Shown here piece after piece: positions 33,938 through 43,362 of a stretch of DNA of 64,000 nucleotides (its first letter is position 1; each line of letters begins with the position of its first letter). The notes under the pieces are model-generated. The model ran no database searches and had not been told where the DNA came from. It worked only from the letters and a program-made list of their open reading frames with translations. The position numbers and the translations under genes were made by a program. The DNA is from Nitrospira defluvii (lineage in GTDB: Bacteria > Nitrospirota > Nitrospiria > Nitrospirales > Nitrospiraceae): contig FP929003.1 of assembly GCA_000196815.1 (NCBI GenBank), positions 3,557,501 to 3,621,500 on the forward strand, written 5' to 3'.

Positions 33938-34515
33938 CAGTCATTCAGGCACGGTCGCTGTGGTTCGCACTGGCGCTGGCCTGCGCCTCGACCTATTCAT
34001 TGCAGGCCAAAGATGTCGCGCCGCCTCCGGGCATTCCTCCGGAAAAAGTGGCGGACTTCGTACATGCGGTGCTGGATGCCGACCGAACCATCTACACGAA
34101 CCAGGTCGTCAACCGGATGCAGGCCAAAGGCATCGTCTCCGCCGCGGAACATTGGGAACACGAAAATGCCCTGCCCCTGCCCGCCCAGTTCCTTCAACAT
34201 TCGGGCAAACTCGTGGCCGAGTCCGGACGAGGCATTCGCTATCGTCTCATCAGCCTCTGGCCCATCTACCAGCGGAATGCCCCCGCCACGGACTTGGAAC
34301 GCCGGGCACTGGAGAGTTTTTCGCAGACCCCCGACCGGCCTTTCACCGGCATCGTGACCAGCGGCCGCAAACAATACTTTCAGGCCATCTATTCCGATCG
34401 GGCCAGCTCAGCCGCCTGCGTGAAGTGTCACAACAGCCACCCGCTGAGCCCCAAACGTGACTTCGCGTTGAATGACGTGATGGGGGGCATGACGATTACC
34501 ATTCCCCTCGACTGA
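33922..34515 (+). CDS. DUF3365 (Tll0287-like) haem-binding periplasmic protein
   Basis: A 197-aa exported protein with a cleavable signal (VIQARSLWFALALACAST...). The domain matches DUF3365/Tll0287-like periplasmic sensors, which bind haem c. A CVKCH motif (Cys166-Cys169-His170) near the C-terminus provides the covalent haem site, followed by NSHPLSPKRDFALNDVMGGM. Preceded by GAAAGGAG. It overlaps the Cache kinase, so it probably supplies a redox or ligand input to that sensor (inference). Confidence 0.88.
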   Translation: MRLILTVIQARSLWFALALACASTYSLQAKDVAPPPGIPPEKVADFVHAVLDADRTIYTNQVVNRMQAKGIVSAAEHWEHENALPLPAQFLQHSGKLVAESGRGIRYRLISLWPIYQRNAPATDLERRALESFSQTPDRPFTGIVTSGRKQYFQAIYSDRASSAACVKCHNSHPLSPKRDFALNDVMGGMTITIPLD

Positions 34516-34538
34516 CAGACCGGCGGGTGAACGGCTGG

Positions 34539-35621
34539 TTACGATGCAGCCGGCGGGGCCGGAAGGTGCTGCTGGTAGTCGTCCCGGTAGATCTGCAGAG
34601 CGGTCAAAAACAGCCCGACAAGAATCGGCCCCAGAAACAATCCGAGGATCCCGTAGACCGCCAGGCCTCCGAGCACACTGAAGGTGAGAAGCAACACGGG
34701 AATCTCCGCGCCTTGCCCGATGAACAGCGGCTTGAGGATCTGATCGATCGTGGAGACGACCCCGATCCCCCAGGCCAGCATGACCAGCCCCTTCCCCACC
34801 GCGCCGGCCCAGAGGAGGTACAAGGCCACAGGCCCCCAGATGAGCGCCGTCCCGCCGAACGGAAGCGGTGCCAGGAGAATCGTCAGGGCCATCAACACCA
34901 TGGGAAACGGCACACCCAGGACCGCATAGGCCACTCCGGCGAGCAGCCCCTGTGCAATAGCCGTCAGCACGATCCCTTTCACCACGGCGCGAATGGTCTG
35001 ATCCAGACGAGCCAGGATCTTGTCCTTGTGCGAGGCTTCCAACGGAATCAACGCATACAGCGACGCCAGCCAGTGGCGGCCGTCCTTGAAGAAGAAAAAC
35101 AGGGTAAACATCATGACGAGGAAATCGGCAACCAGCATAAAGACATCCCGCACAAGATCGCTCAACTCTCCCACGATGAATCTGCTGAAGGTCTTCGCGC
35201 TCGAGAGCACAAATTGTTCGAGGTCACTTTCCCTGCCCGTGAACCGCTCCAGCCACTCCCTCACCAGATGACCTCCCGGCAGCCCGGACAACCGGTCGGG
35301 CAACTGCTGAACGCCTCCGGAGGCAATCCATTCCCGCACCGCGCGGTCAGCGGATCCGGCCTCCTTCACCAGCATCACACTGAGCACCACCAGCGGCACC
35401 ACGACCAGGGCCAGCGCAGCCAATGTCAGGAGCACGGCCGAATGCGATTCCCGTCCTCCCAACCAGGCGGTGAGACGGATGTGCAGGGGGAAACACAGAT
35501 GCGCAAGAATCACTGCCCAGAGGACCGGAAACACGAAGGGGCGAAACATCAGCCCCATCTGATACAGCAGCGCCAGCAGCACGCCGAAAAAGCACAGTGC
35601 AAAAATCTGTTGTCGATTCAT
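34539..35621 (-). CDS. AI-2E family transporter
   Basis: A 360-aa membrane protein of the AI-2E/YdiK/PerM family with about eight TM helices. It has the family stretch near residue 150-200 (DVFMLVADFLVMMFTLFFFFKDG) and a C-terminal GILGLFLGPILVGLF. Family members export diverse solutes such as Na+/H+ or autoinducer 2; which applies here cannot be told. It is convergent with the DUF3365 gene (23 bp gap). Confidence 0.9.
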   Translation of the reverse strand: MNRQQIFALCFFGVLLALLYQMGLMFRPFVFPVLWAVILAHLCFPLHIRLTAWLGGRESHSAVLLTLAALALVVVPLVVLSVMLVKEAGSADRAVREWIASGGVQQLPDRLSGLPGGHLVREWLERFTGRESDLEQFVLSSAKTFSRFIVGELSDLVRDVFMLVADFLVMMFTLFFFFKDGRHWLASLYALIPLEASHKDKILARLDQTIRAVVKGIVLTAIAQGLLAGVAYAVLGVPFPMVLMALTILLAPLPFGGTALIWGPVALYLLWAGAVGKGLVMLAWGIGVVSTIDQILKPLFIGQGAEIPVLLLTFSVLGGLAVYGILGLFLGPILVGLFLTALQIYRDDYQQHLPAPPAAS

Positions 35622-35793
35622 AGTCGTGAAGAGGACTCGCGTTGCAGCCGTTGATAGCAGAACCTGCTCAGGATGTCACGCGTCGGTCTGACGACCGCTG
35701 TGCCTGAACAGGGAACTGCCGCCAAGCCGGGAGGAGACCCTATGAACCATAGGGCGCACGGGCTACGTAGCGTGAGGGTGGGAACGCGAGCCG

Positions 35794-36234
35794 TCAGGCG
35801 TTTTCGCCGAGCATGGCGACGGCCTTGGGACGCTGCGAGGAGATGTCCCGAACATTGCCGGGGAGTTTCTGGGCTTCGTCGCCCCAGGAGGCGACCCCCA
35901 TATCCGACATCCCTTGAAACTTCGCCCCGTCTTCCATGGAGAACGCGGGCGCGTGGACTTCGCCGACGAGCAGACCGGTCTTCAGCAATTGAAGCCGTTC
36001 AGTCGCCCGCACCGTCGCCTTGATTTTTCCGCTGCTGATGATGGTCCCGGCTGTGATGGTCCCCTGCACGATGCCGTCTTCGCCGATCACGACGGTCCCC
36101 GTGGTGTGAAGATCGCCTTCCAATCGCCCGTCGATACGGACCGTGCCTTCAACGCGAATCTCACCTCTGAGCAAGACCCCTTTGGCCAACAGGGTAATAT
36201 TGTCGTTTTCCACAAAGCCGGACTTCTTCATCAT
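35794..36234 (-). CDS. Bactofilin
   Basis: A 146-aa polymer-forming cytoskeletal protein. The beta-helix core is read as LAKGVLLRGEIRVEGTVRIDGRLEG and GTVVIGEDGIVQGTITAGT, repeated hydrophobic-Gly patterns. The C-terminal 35 residues form a disordered tail. GGAGAAGGAG precedes the ATG at 36234. Bactofilins act in cell shape, stalks or peptidoglycan placement. A class A PBP follows downstream (36321), consistent with a wall-related cluster. Confidence 0.9.
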   Translation of the reverse strand: MMKKSGFVENDNITLLAKGVLLRGEIRVEGTVRIDGRLEGDLHTTGTVVIGEDGIVQGTITAGTIISSGKIKATVRATERLQLLKTGLLVGEVHAPAFSMEDGAKFQGMSDMGVASWGDEAQKLPGNVRDISSQRPKAVAMLGENA

Positions 36235-36320
36235 CTCGCGCTCCTTCTCCCAGGCAGTGGCCGATGAACTGGAGGACCATCCCAACATGAGCCGAGCCTA
36301 CACCAGCATTTCGATCGCAC

Positions 36321-38624
36321 CTAGGAAAAACCAAAACCGCGCTTCACCCGTTCCCAGAATCCGCTGCCGTGCACTTCACAGTAGATCGAAGGTTCCGTAC
36401 CTTCGATAAACAACTCCGCCGACCGCTGCGGACACTTCGAGGTCGCCAACTGGGCCGACTGGGGATCGATGTCGCGCGTGACCACGGCAGGCGGCATCGC
36501 AAACTCACGCGTCGCAGCCGGTGAGATCCGGCGCGCGAACTCCACCCACATCGGGAGCGCCGCCTGCGCTCCGGTCAGGTGCAACGCCTCCTCGTCGTCG
36601 AATCCCACCCACACGCCGACCACCACATCCGGCGTGTACCCGACAAACCAGGCGTCGCGATACCCGTCCGTCGTCCCGGTCTTTCCCGCCACGGTCCCGC
36701 GCAAGCCCATCGCCTTCGCCTTGGCCGCCGTGCCGCGCTCGACGACACCCTTGAGCAACGAGGTCATGACATAGGCCGCCTGAGGGGACACCGCTTGATG
36801 CCGTACCGGCGTATGATGCCAAGCGGGATCCCCTTCAGGGGTCATCACGGCCTGCAACGCCGAGGGAGCCACATAGAGCCCGCCTTGCGCCAGAGCCCCG
36901 TAGGCCGAGGTGATCTCCAACAGCGAGACGCCGGAAGTTCCCAACGCAATGGACAGATTGTCGGCCAGCGGGCTGCGAATCCCCAGCTTCTCTGCCATCT
37001 GAAGAATCCGCTTCGTCCCTACCGCCTGTGCGATCTTCACCGCGGGAATATTCAGCGATTGTTCGATCGCCGTCCGCACGGACACCGTGCCGTGGAACCG
37101 ATGGTCGTAATTCTGCGGCGCCCAGACACCCGTCCCTGATTCGAATGTCACCGGTTCATCGACGATCGAGGTCGCCGCCGTAATCGGTTGGCCACCGGTC
37201 AATTCGCGACGGGCTTCCAATGCGGCGAGATACACCAACGGCTTAAACAACGAGCCGGGCTGGCGTTTCGCCTGCACGGCCCGGTTGAACTGGCTGGTGC
37301 GATAGTCGCGGCTCCCCACCATCGCCAGAATGCCGCCCGTTGCCGGATCGAGCGCCACCAGCGCGGCTTGCACCGGACTGCTGTGGCCGGTCAGCGCCGG
37401 ATAGGCCGCTTCCAGTTTGCCCAGTTCACTCTCCAGCGTCTGAGTGGCCAGCCGTTGCAACACAGGGTCGAGCGTCGTGTAGGCCCTGACGCCGTCCGGC
37501 AACGGCGCACCGGTCGTCTCTTCCACCTGTCTCAACAGATGGTCGACAAAAAACGGCGCGTCGGCCAACGTGTCCTGCGGCGGCATCACCCTGACGGGCA
37601 TCATCACCGCCTGCTTCCACGCGTCCTCGCTCACGAGCCCCTGCTCGTGCAACCGGCCCAGGACGACATCGCGACGCTGCTTCGCCAGCGCCGGATTCCG
37701 GAGGGGTGAATAGGTATTCGGCCCCTTGATCATGCCGACCAGCAGCGCGGTCTCTTCCAAGCTCAATGCATCCATGCGTTTGCCGAAATACCGGTGCGCG
37801 GCCTCCCCGACTCCATAAATCGACACCGACCCGACCTGCCCGAGATAAATCTCGTTCGCATAACTTTCGAGGATCGCCTGTTTGGAGTATTTCGCCTCCA
37901 GGACCAATGCCGCCATCGACTCCTTGAGCTTCCGCCCGAACGTGCGTTGCGGAGAATAAAACAGGTTCTTCGCCAATTGCTGCGTGATCGTACTGCCGCC
38001 CTGGATGACCGTGCCGCGGGTCACATTCGTCCAGACCGCACGACCGACAGCAATGGGATCGATGCCGGGATGGCTGAAGAATCGCCGGTCTTCGATCGCC
38101 AGCAACACATCGAGAAATCGTGCCGACAGATCGTCATACGACACCCATTCCCGCACCTGCCGCGAGGCGCCGCGCAACCCGCTGATCAATTGCGGTTCCA
38201 GGTAGGCGGGAAATAACTCGTCGCCCCCCGGAATCGACAGGACCTTCGTCACTCGCCCCTGGTCGAGCACCAAACGGGCCGGAACCGGTCGCAGGTGAAA
38301 ATCGGCAAACTCGTGCAAGTAGATATCGATTCCGGCGGGGGTGACACGATACTCGCCGGGGGTGCGCACAGCCGTCTCGACCGAGCGATAGCCGAGCCGG
38401 TTGAGGCGCTCGATCAGATGAGCGGAGGCAATATTCAGATCGGGCTTCAACAGAAACGGGGCGCCGTAGATCAGGCGAGGGGGATGCTCGTCGCCGGCCG
38501 GCAAGGCCAGACTGGCCGAGAGGTAGAGTCCGTAGGCCACCGCGCTTCCTGCGGCAAGGACCACGACGCCGGCCAATACCAGAAGCCCCCGCACCATCCA
38601 GCGTCTGACGAACATCACCACCAC
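36321..38624 (-). CDS. mrcB: Penicillin-binding protein 1B-type bifunctional transglycosylase/transpeptidase
   Basis: A 767-aa class A PBP. A short cytoplasmic tail and TM anchor (about 11-35), then a UB2H-like domain (about 50-150), transglycosylase with EDRRFFSH (Glu178) and GGSTITQQLAKNLF, and transpeptidase with SLFK (Ser458, Lys461), SLN (523-525) and KTG (648-650). All catalytic residues are present. The start is one of four adjacent codons (GTG-GTG-GTG-ATG, 38624 down to 38613), so the first residues are ambiguous. Confidence 0.95.
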   Translation of the reverse strand: MVVMFVRRWMVRGLLVLAGVVVLAAGSAVAYGLYLSASLALPAGDEHPPRLIYGAPFLLKPDLNIASAHLIERLNRLGYRSVETAVRTPGEYRVTPAGIDIYLHEFADFHLRPVPARLVLDQGRVTKVLSIPGGDELFPAYLEPQLISGLRGASRQVREWVSYDDLSARFLDVLLAIEDRRFFSHPGIDPIAVGRAVWTNVTRGTVIQGGSTITQQLAKNLFYSPQRTFGRKLKESMAALVLEAKYSKQAILESYANEIYLGQVGSVSIYGVGEAAHRYFGKRMDALSLEETALLVGMIKGPNTYSPLRNPALAKQRRDVVLGRLHEQGLVSEDAWKQAVMMPVRVMPPQDTLADAPFFVDHLLRQVEETTGAPLPDGVRAYTTLDPVLQRLATQTLESELGKLEAAYPALTGHSSPVQAALVALDPATGGILAMVGSRDYRTSQFNRAVQAKRQPGSLFKPLVYLAALEARRELTGGQPITAATSIVDEPVTFESGTGVWAPQNYDHRFHGTVSVRTAIEQSLNIPAVKIAQAVGTKRILQMAEKLGIRSPLADNLSIALGTSGVSLLEITSAYGALAQGGLYVAPSALQAVMTPEGDPAWHHTPVRHQAVSPQAAYVMTSLLKGVVERGTAAKAKAMGLRGTVAGKTGTTDGYRDAWFVGYTPDVVVGVWVGFDDEEALHLTGAQAALPMWVEFARRISPAATREFAMPPAVVTRDIDPQSAQLATSKCPQRSAELFIEGTEPSIYCEVHGSGFWERVKRGFGFS

Positions 38625-38896
38625 GTCCCCATCTGCCGAGCATACGCGATCCAGCGAACGAAATCACATGCGTGCACACCGCTTCAGGAAGATCCCCCGC
38701 GGCATCCCAGCTTGACAAAGCCCCGTGCCTTCTCTTAGATGAGCGCCACATTGCCGAATTTTTACGCCCTTGCACCCATCGGGACGTCCGACATACGCGT
38801 CGGCTCTGCGCGTCACACCCGTACAACGTTACTCGCACACGCCACGCGCCCGGACAGGCTGATTGCGTTACTGACAGACTCATCCACACGAGGAAT

Positions 38897-40387
38897 ATGA
38901 CCGTGAGTACTCTACGCCTTCTTGATGCCGGTGATTCACAGGAACCCTGCGTGCCCGCGACAGGGCCGTCGCACCACGGGAGAACCCGACGGCAGCGCCG
39001 ATGGAAGCGACACGATGACGCCTTTCCCCGGATACTCATTGCCTGTTGCGCGTTGATCTCCATGATCACGTTCCTGCCACCGGCAGCCCGGGCGGGAAGT
39101 TTTCGCATCTACGATCACAGTGCTTCGGCAACCGGCCAGGCGTCGGCATTCACGGCGCAAGCCGACGATGCCTCCGCCGGGTACTATAATCCGGCCGGCA
39201 TGACGCAACTCCGCGGGGTTCAGTTCTCAGCCGGCACCACTCTTATCGCCGGCGGCTTCTCGTTTCAGAACGGCGCGGGGACCCAGGCCAACGGCGATCT
39301 TCGCGGGAGTGTGGCGGTTCCACCTCCGTCGAACATCTACATAACAGCCAATCTCAAGGACCTCGGCATCGGCTCCTCCGACAGCACCGCCATTGGCTTG
39401 GCCGTCTTCAGCCCGTTCGGCACCTTGACGCGCTGGCCGGACAGCAGTCCCTTCTCCACGGCGACCACGAAAGCCGCGTTCGAGTTGATCGACATTCGTC
39501 CCTCCATCGCCTTCCGGCCATTGCCGGATCTGGCGATCGGGTTGGGAGCGGATATCTATACGTTTTCCGGAGCCTTCGGAGAAGGACAGGTTGAGCGACA
39601 ATTTCGCTGGCCCGGCGGGCTCGGCATCCCGGCCGGCACCGGCATGGAATTGAATGGGCGCGACACCGCCGCGGGCTTCAATGCCAGCCTGCTCTATACG
39701 CCGCTGCGTAATGGGGACGGACGTCCGCTCGTCAACATCGGCCTCATCTACCGCAGTCAGGCGACGCTGCATCTCGACGGGCAATTGCTCGCCGGCGGCA
39801 CCCGTGTGGCAGACGCCCGCACGACCTTTGTGGTCCCGCAGGTTCTCACCGGCGGCATCGCACTCTGGCCCGTCCGGGATAACGAGCGGGAGTGGAAACT
39901 GGAATTGGACGTGGATTACACCGGTTGGAAATCGGTCCGCAATCTGGATACGACCCTGTCGAACGGGCTCGCCATCGCCACCCCGGCCAACTGGACCAGC
40001 GGCTACACCTTGATGGTCGGCACGGAATACAAGTGGCTGAACCCCGCACCGCTGCCCGATTGGGACGTCGCCTTACGCGCCGGCTACTGGCACTCCCAGA
40101 AGGCGATTCCCGATCAGACCTTCAACCCTGCCATTCCCGACGGCGACAACCATGCCGTCTCCACCGGCTTCGGATTCATGTGCCGGGGGCACGGCAAATT
40201 CTTCGGGGTCATCCCCTGCGGAGGATCGGACAAAACCCTCAGCCCCAAGGGCCTCGGAATCGATCTGGCGTACCAGGCCATTCTGTACGAAGGCAGAACC
40301 GTCGCCGGGAACGTGAATCCCACTGTCAACGGCACGTATCGCACGACCTTGCATGTGGGCTCCATCAATCTCCGTGTGAATTTTTGA
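38897..40387 (+). CDS. FadL/OmpP1/TodX-type outer-membrane transporter
   Basis: A 496-aa outer-membrane porin. A signal sequence (ILIACCALISMITFLPPAARA) is preceded by an unusual basic, Arg/His-rich segment of about 40 residues. The mature part begins GSFRIYDHSASATGQASAFTAQADDASAGYYNPAGMTQLRG, carrying the FadL-family NPAG signature. The C-terminus ends with alternating residues and F, as in OM proteins. GAGGAAT precedes the ATG at 38897. Family members import long-chain fatty acids or hydrophobic compounds. Confidence 0.85.
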   Translation: MTVSTLRLLDAGDSQEPCVPATGPSHHGRTRRQRRWKRHDDAFPRILIACCALISMITFLPPAARAGSFRIYDHSASATGQASAFTAQADDASAGYYNPAGMTQLRGVQFSAGTTLIAGGFSFQNGAGTQANGDLRGSVAVPPPSNIYITANLKDLGIGSSDSTAIGLAVFSPFGTLTRWPDSSPFSTATTKAAFELIDIRPSIAFRPLPDLAIGLGADIYTFSGAFGEGQVERQFRWPGGLGIPAGTGMELNGRDTAAGFNASLLYTPLRNGDGRPLVNIGLIYRSQATLHLDGQLLAGGTRVADARTTFVVPQVLTGGIALWPVRDNEREWKLELDVDYTGWKSVRNLDTTLSNGLAIATPANWTSGYTLMVGTEYKWLNPAPLPDWDVALRAGYWHSQKAIPDQTFNPAIPDGDNHAVSTGFGFMCRGHGKFFGVIPCGGSDKTLSPKGLGIDLAYQAILYEGRTVAGNVNPTVNGTYRTTLHVGSINLRVNF

Positions 40388-40503
40388 TGCCCGGCCTTCC
40401 AACGGTCATGGTAGAGTAGGCATACTTACGAGACACGCGCACATCGTGATACTGCCATCGGTGCCCTGTGCGCGGTGAACCTGCTTCAGAGCAAGGCTTT
40501 CGT

Positions 40504-42864
40504 ATGGATCGCCCATCCCACACCGATCCGGCTCCGGATCTGCATACCCTGCAAGTTCAGGTGTTGTACCGCAATATGCCTACCGGCGTGGCGGCGAGCG
40601 CCATCAATGCCGCCGTTCTCGCGGCGGTGGAATGGTCCGTCGTTCCGCATCCGCCCCTCCTGCTCTGGGTCATCGGTTTATGGATAGTCGCCGCCGCGCG
40701 GGCACTCCTGATCCTCAGTTATCGGCGAGCGCGGCCGACCTCCTGGAGCAGCGCAGACTGGCACCGCTGGATGCTGGTGACGACCAGCATGGCGGGATTC
40801 GGATGGGGCAGCAGCGTGTATTTTCTCACGCTGAACATTCCCCTCCCTTATGAATTGGTCCAACTGTTCGTGCTCGGCGGCATGACGGCCGGCGCGGTGT
40901 CCGTCCTCTCGGTCTCCTTTCCTTTGTTCTTGTGGTACGCGGTTCCGTTGACACTTCCGATCCTCGGACACCTCTTTCTCAGCGAACACGAATTCCATCT
41001 GATCATGGGAGGCATGGGCGTCCTGTTTCTCCTGGCCATCGTCCACTCAGCCTGGAACTTCAACCGCGTGCTGCTCTCCTCGATGCGCCTGCAACTGGAG
41101 AAGGTGGCCCTGGCACGGTCGCTGACGGCCCGCACGGAAGCGGTCGAACGACTGAATCAGGAGATCACCAAAGAGATCCACGATCGTCGCGTCATCGAAG
41201 AGCAGCTACGCACGGCGCAAACCGATCTGGGACAGCGCATCACCGAACGCACGGCCGACCTGGCCCAGGCCAACGCGCGGCTGCAGAATGAAGTCCTGGA
41301 ACACCGGCGGACGGAAGGCGCGCGGCTCTCGAGCGAAAAGCGATTCAACTATCTCACCGACAATCTCAACCAGGGCGTGTGGTTTGCGCAGGCGAATCCG
41401 CCGCAGGTCCTGTACGTCAATCCGGCCTTCGAGCGGATCTGGGGATTGCCGGCCGCGCGATTCTATGAAAACCCGAAGCTCTGGCGGGATTTTATCCACC
41501 CGGACCACCGACAGGTCGTCAGCGAGGTCTACGATGCCGAGATTGCGAATCCGACCGGACGCGACCTGCACCTGCTGTACCGGATCATACGGCCCGACGG
41601 GCAGGTCCGATGGATTCACGACCGGATGGTCATCCACCATACCGCGACGGGGGAAGTCGACAATCTGAGCGGGATCACTGAAGACATTACGGAAGCCCGC
41701 GAACTGGAAGACCAGTTGCGGCAGGCTCAAAAAATGGAGGCCGTCGGGCGATTGGCGGGAGGCGTGGCACACGACTTCAACAATGTGATGACCGTCATCC
41801 TCGGCTACAGCGCGGTCCTGCTCCAGGAACTGAGCCAGAACTCTTCGGCCCGCTACTTCGTGCAGGAAATTCAACGCGCGGGGGAACGTTGTGCGGCGCT
41901 GACCGGCCAGTTACTGGCCTTCAGCAGGAAGCAAATGCTCCACCCGGTCTCGCTGGACCTTCACCGGGTGATTCGTGACCTCATGGCGCTGCTGAAGAGC
42001 CTGATCGGTGAACACATCTCGATCGTCCTGCAACTCGACCCTCTTCCGCTCTGGGTCAAAGCCGACGCCGTCCAACTCGAACAAGTCCTGCTCAACCTGG
42101 CCGTCAATGCCCGCGATGCCATGCCGCATGGCGGGACACTGACCATCGATACCCGCCAGGTGTCCCGGGAAGAGGTCTGGGGAACGGATCATGATTCACG
42201 CACCGCCCGCACCTATGTGCGTCTGCGGGTGCACGATACGGGAACCGGCATCGACCCGGCCACAAAGGCCAAGATCTTCGAACCCTTTTTCACGACCAAA
42301 CCGCCGGGTCGCGGAACCGGTCTCGGCCTCTCGACGGTGTATGGCATCGTGCACCAAAGCGGCGGGACCATTACGGTCGAAAGCGCGGTGGGCCAGGGCA
42401 CCACCATGAGCGTGTTTCTGCCGGAAGTCGTCCCCCCGCACACGGCCCTCCCGCCGGTTCAATCTGAACCGGCCCACACCACGGGGACAGAAATCATCCT
42501 GCTGGTGGAAGACGAGCCGGCGGTGCGCCTGCTGACGCAGCATATTCTGCGCACACATGGGTACACCGTGCACGAAGCGGAGGACGGTTTCCAGGCACTG
42601 GATCTGATCCGACGAAACGCGCTGCACATCGACCTACTGCTGACGGATCTCGTGATGCCCGGCATGAACGGCAAAGAGTTGGCCATGCGCCTCCGCAGTC
42701 ACTTCGCGGAGCTGAAAGTGCTCTACATGTCCGGGTACAGCGATAACCCGCCCGTCACAGGAGATGAAACCCAGGGCCACACGACCTTTCTTCAAAAGCC
42801 CTTCTCGCCCGAGGATTTGATCCGCATGGTGCGCGAGATTCTTCACTCAGTCTCGCCCGCCTAG
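40504..42864 (+). CDS. Membrane hybrid histidine kinase (multi-TM, PAS, HisKA, HATPase, REC)
   Basis: A 786-aa kinase with six to seven N-terminal TM helices (about residues 35-190), possibly a MASE-like sensor. A coiled-coil linker leads to PAS (about 280-400), HisKA with phosphoacceptor His423 (GGVAHDFNNVM), HATPase with NLAVNARDAM and GTGLGLSTVYGIV, and a receiver with Asp715 (LLLTDLVMPGMNG). It resembles the kinase at 14729 in its core. The true start is taken as the ATG at 40504 rather than a GTG at 40468. Confidence 0.92.
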   Translation: MDRPSHTDPAPDLHTLQVQVLYRNMPTGVAASAINAAVLAAVEWSVVPHPPLLLWVIGLWIVAAARALLILSYRRARPTSWSSADWHRWMLVTTSMAGFGWGSSVYFLTLNIPLPYELVQLFVLGGMTAGAVSVLSVSFPLFLWYAVPLTLPILGHLFLSEHEFHLIMGGMGVLFLLAIVHSAWNFNRVLLSSMRLQLEKVALARSLTARTEAVERLNQEITKEIHDRRVIEEQLRTAQTDLGQRITERTADLAQANARLQNEVLEHRRTEGARLSSEKRFNYLTDNLNQGVWFAQANPPQVLYVNPAFERIWGLPAARFYENPKLWRDFIHPDHRQVVSEVYDAEIANPTGRDLHLLYRIIRPDGQVRWIHDRMVIHHTATGEVDNLSGITEDITEARELEDQLRQAQKMEAVGRLAGGVAHDFNNVMTVILGYSAVLLQELSQNSSARYFVQEIQRAGERCAALTGQLLAFSRKQMLHPVSLDLHRVIRDLMALLKSLIGEHISIVLQLDPLPLWVKADAVQLEQVLLNLAVNARDAMPHGGTLTIDTRQVSREEVWGTDHDSRTARTYVRLRVHDTGTGIDPATKAKIFEPFFTTKPPGRGTGLGLSTVYGIVHQSGGTITVESAVGQGTTMSVFLPEVVPPHTALPPVQSEPAHTTGTEIILLVEDEPAVRLLTQHILRTHGYTVHEAEDGFQALDLIRRNALHIDLLLTDLVMPGMNGKELAMRLRSHFAELKVLYMSGYSDNPPVTGDETQGHTTFLQKPFSPEDLIRMVREILHSVSPA

Positions 42865-43173
42865 CAGGCTGCGGAAAAACTCGATTATTGCGTCATACGT
42901 CGCGTTTCGCACACGGGCCGTCTCGCGTCAGAATCGCCCGCAGGATGCGCAAAAAGGCCGTCCAGCAAGGCTGCAGCGAACGAAGAGGCGAATCGTTCCT
43001 TCGTACCCGCCCACCCCGAGCCTGCCAAGACAGGCTCTTGTCCCGTGGCGTACGGTGAGCCTCTGAGGTTCACGACGCGCTGAATAAAGCGCGTCACGTC
43101 TGTGAACGCCGCCGAGCCGGTGAGGCGGCAGTGTCTTGCGAGAACGCCGCTGGCGGACTTTTTCCGCATCCTG
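42865..43173. repeat. Interspersed inverted repeat, copy 3 (long, nested)
   Basis: 309 bp, following the kinase stop closely. The left arm CAGGCTGCGGAAAAAC (42865-42880) faces CTTTTTCCGCATCCTG (43158-43173). A second internal left arm CAGGATGCGCAAAAAG (42941-42956) matches the right arm with one mismatch. The interior holds GAAGAGGCGAATCGTTC, TACGGTGAGCCTCTGAGG, and GCGAGAACGCCGCTGGCGGAC. An insertion of about 44 bp near 43010 carries the palindrome GAGCCTGCCAAGACAGGCTC and is missing from copy 4. The remaining 189 bases up to the symporter stop show nothing I recognise. Confidence 0.85.
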
Positions 43174-43362
43174 ATAGAAGTCTGTCCGAGATTGCCTTCA
43201 TCGCGAGGCGAAGCAGGCGCGACCAGATGCGAGGCCGCAGGCCCGGGAAAGCCGACGCGTATTCGCTGAACTGCGTTGAGGATTGTTTCGTGCCGAGAAC
43301 AACGCGGATGATCGTGGATCGTTTGCCGCAGTCGAACGGTCAATGTCGGACAGGTTCCTGGC

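Noticed and set aside
34527-35654. Long plus-strand frame opposite the AI-2E transporter
   Set aside because: Its composition (runs of Gln, His, Arg, Glu) is that of a shadow of a hydrophobic membrane gene.
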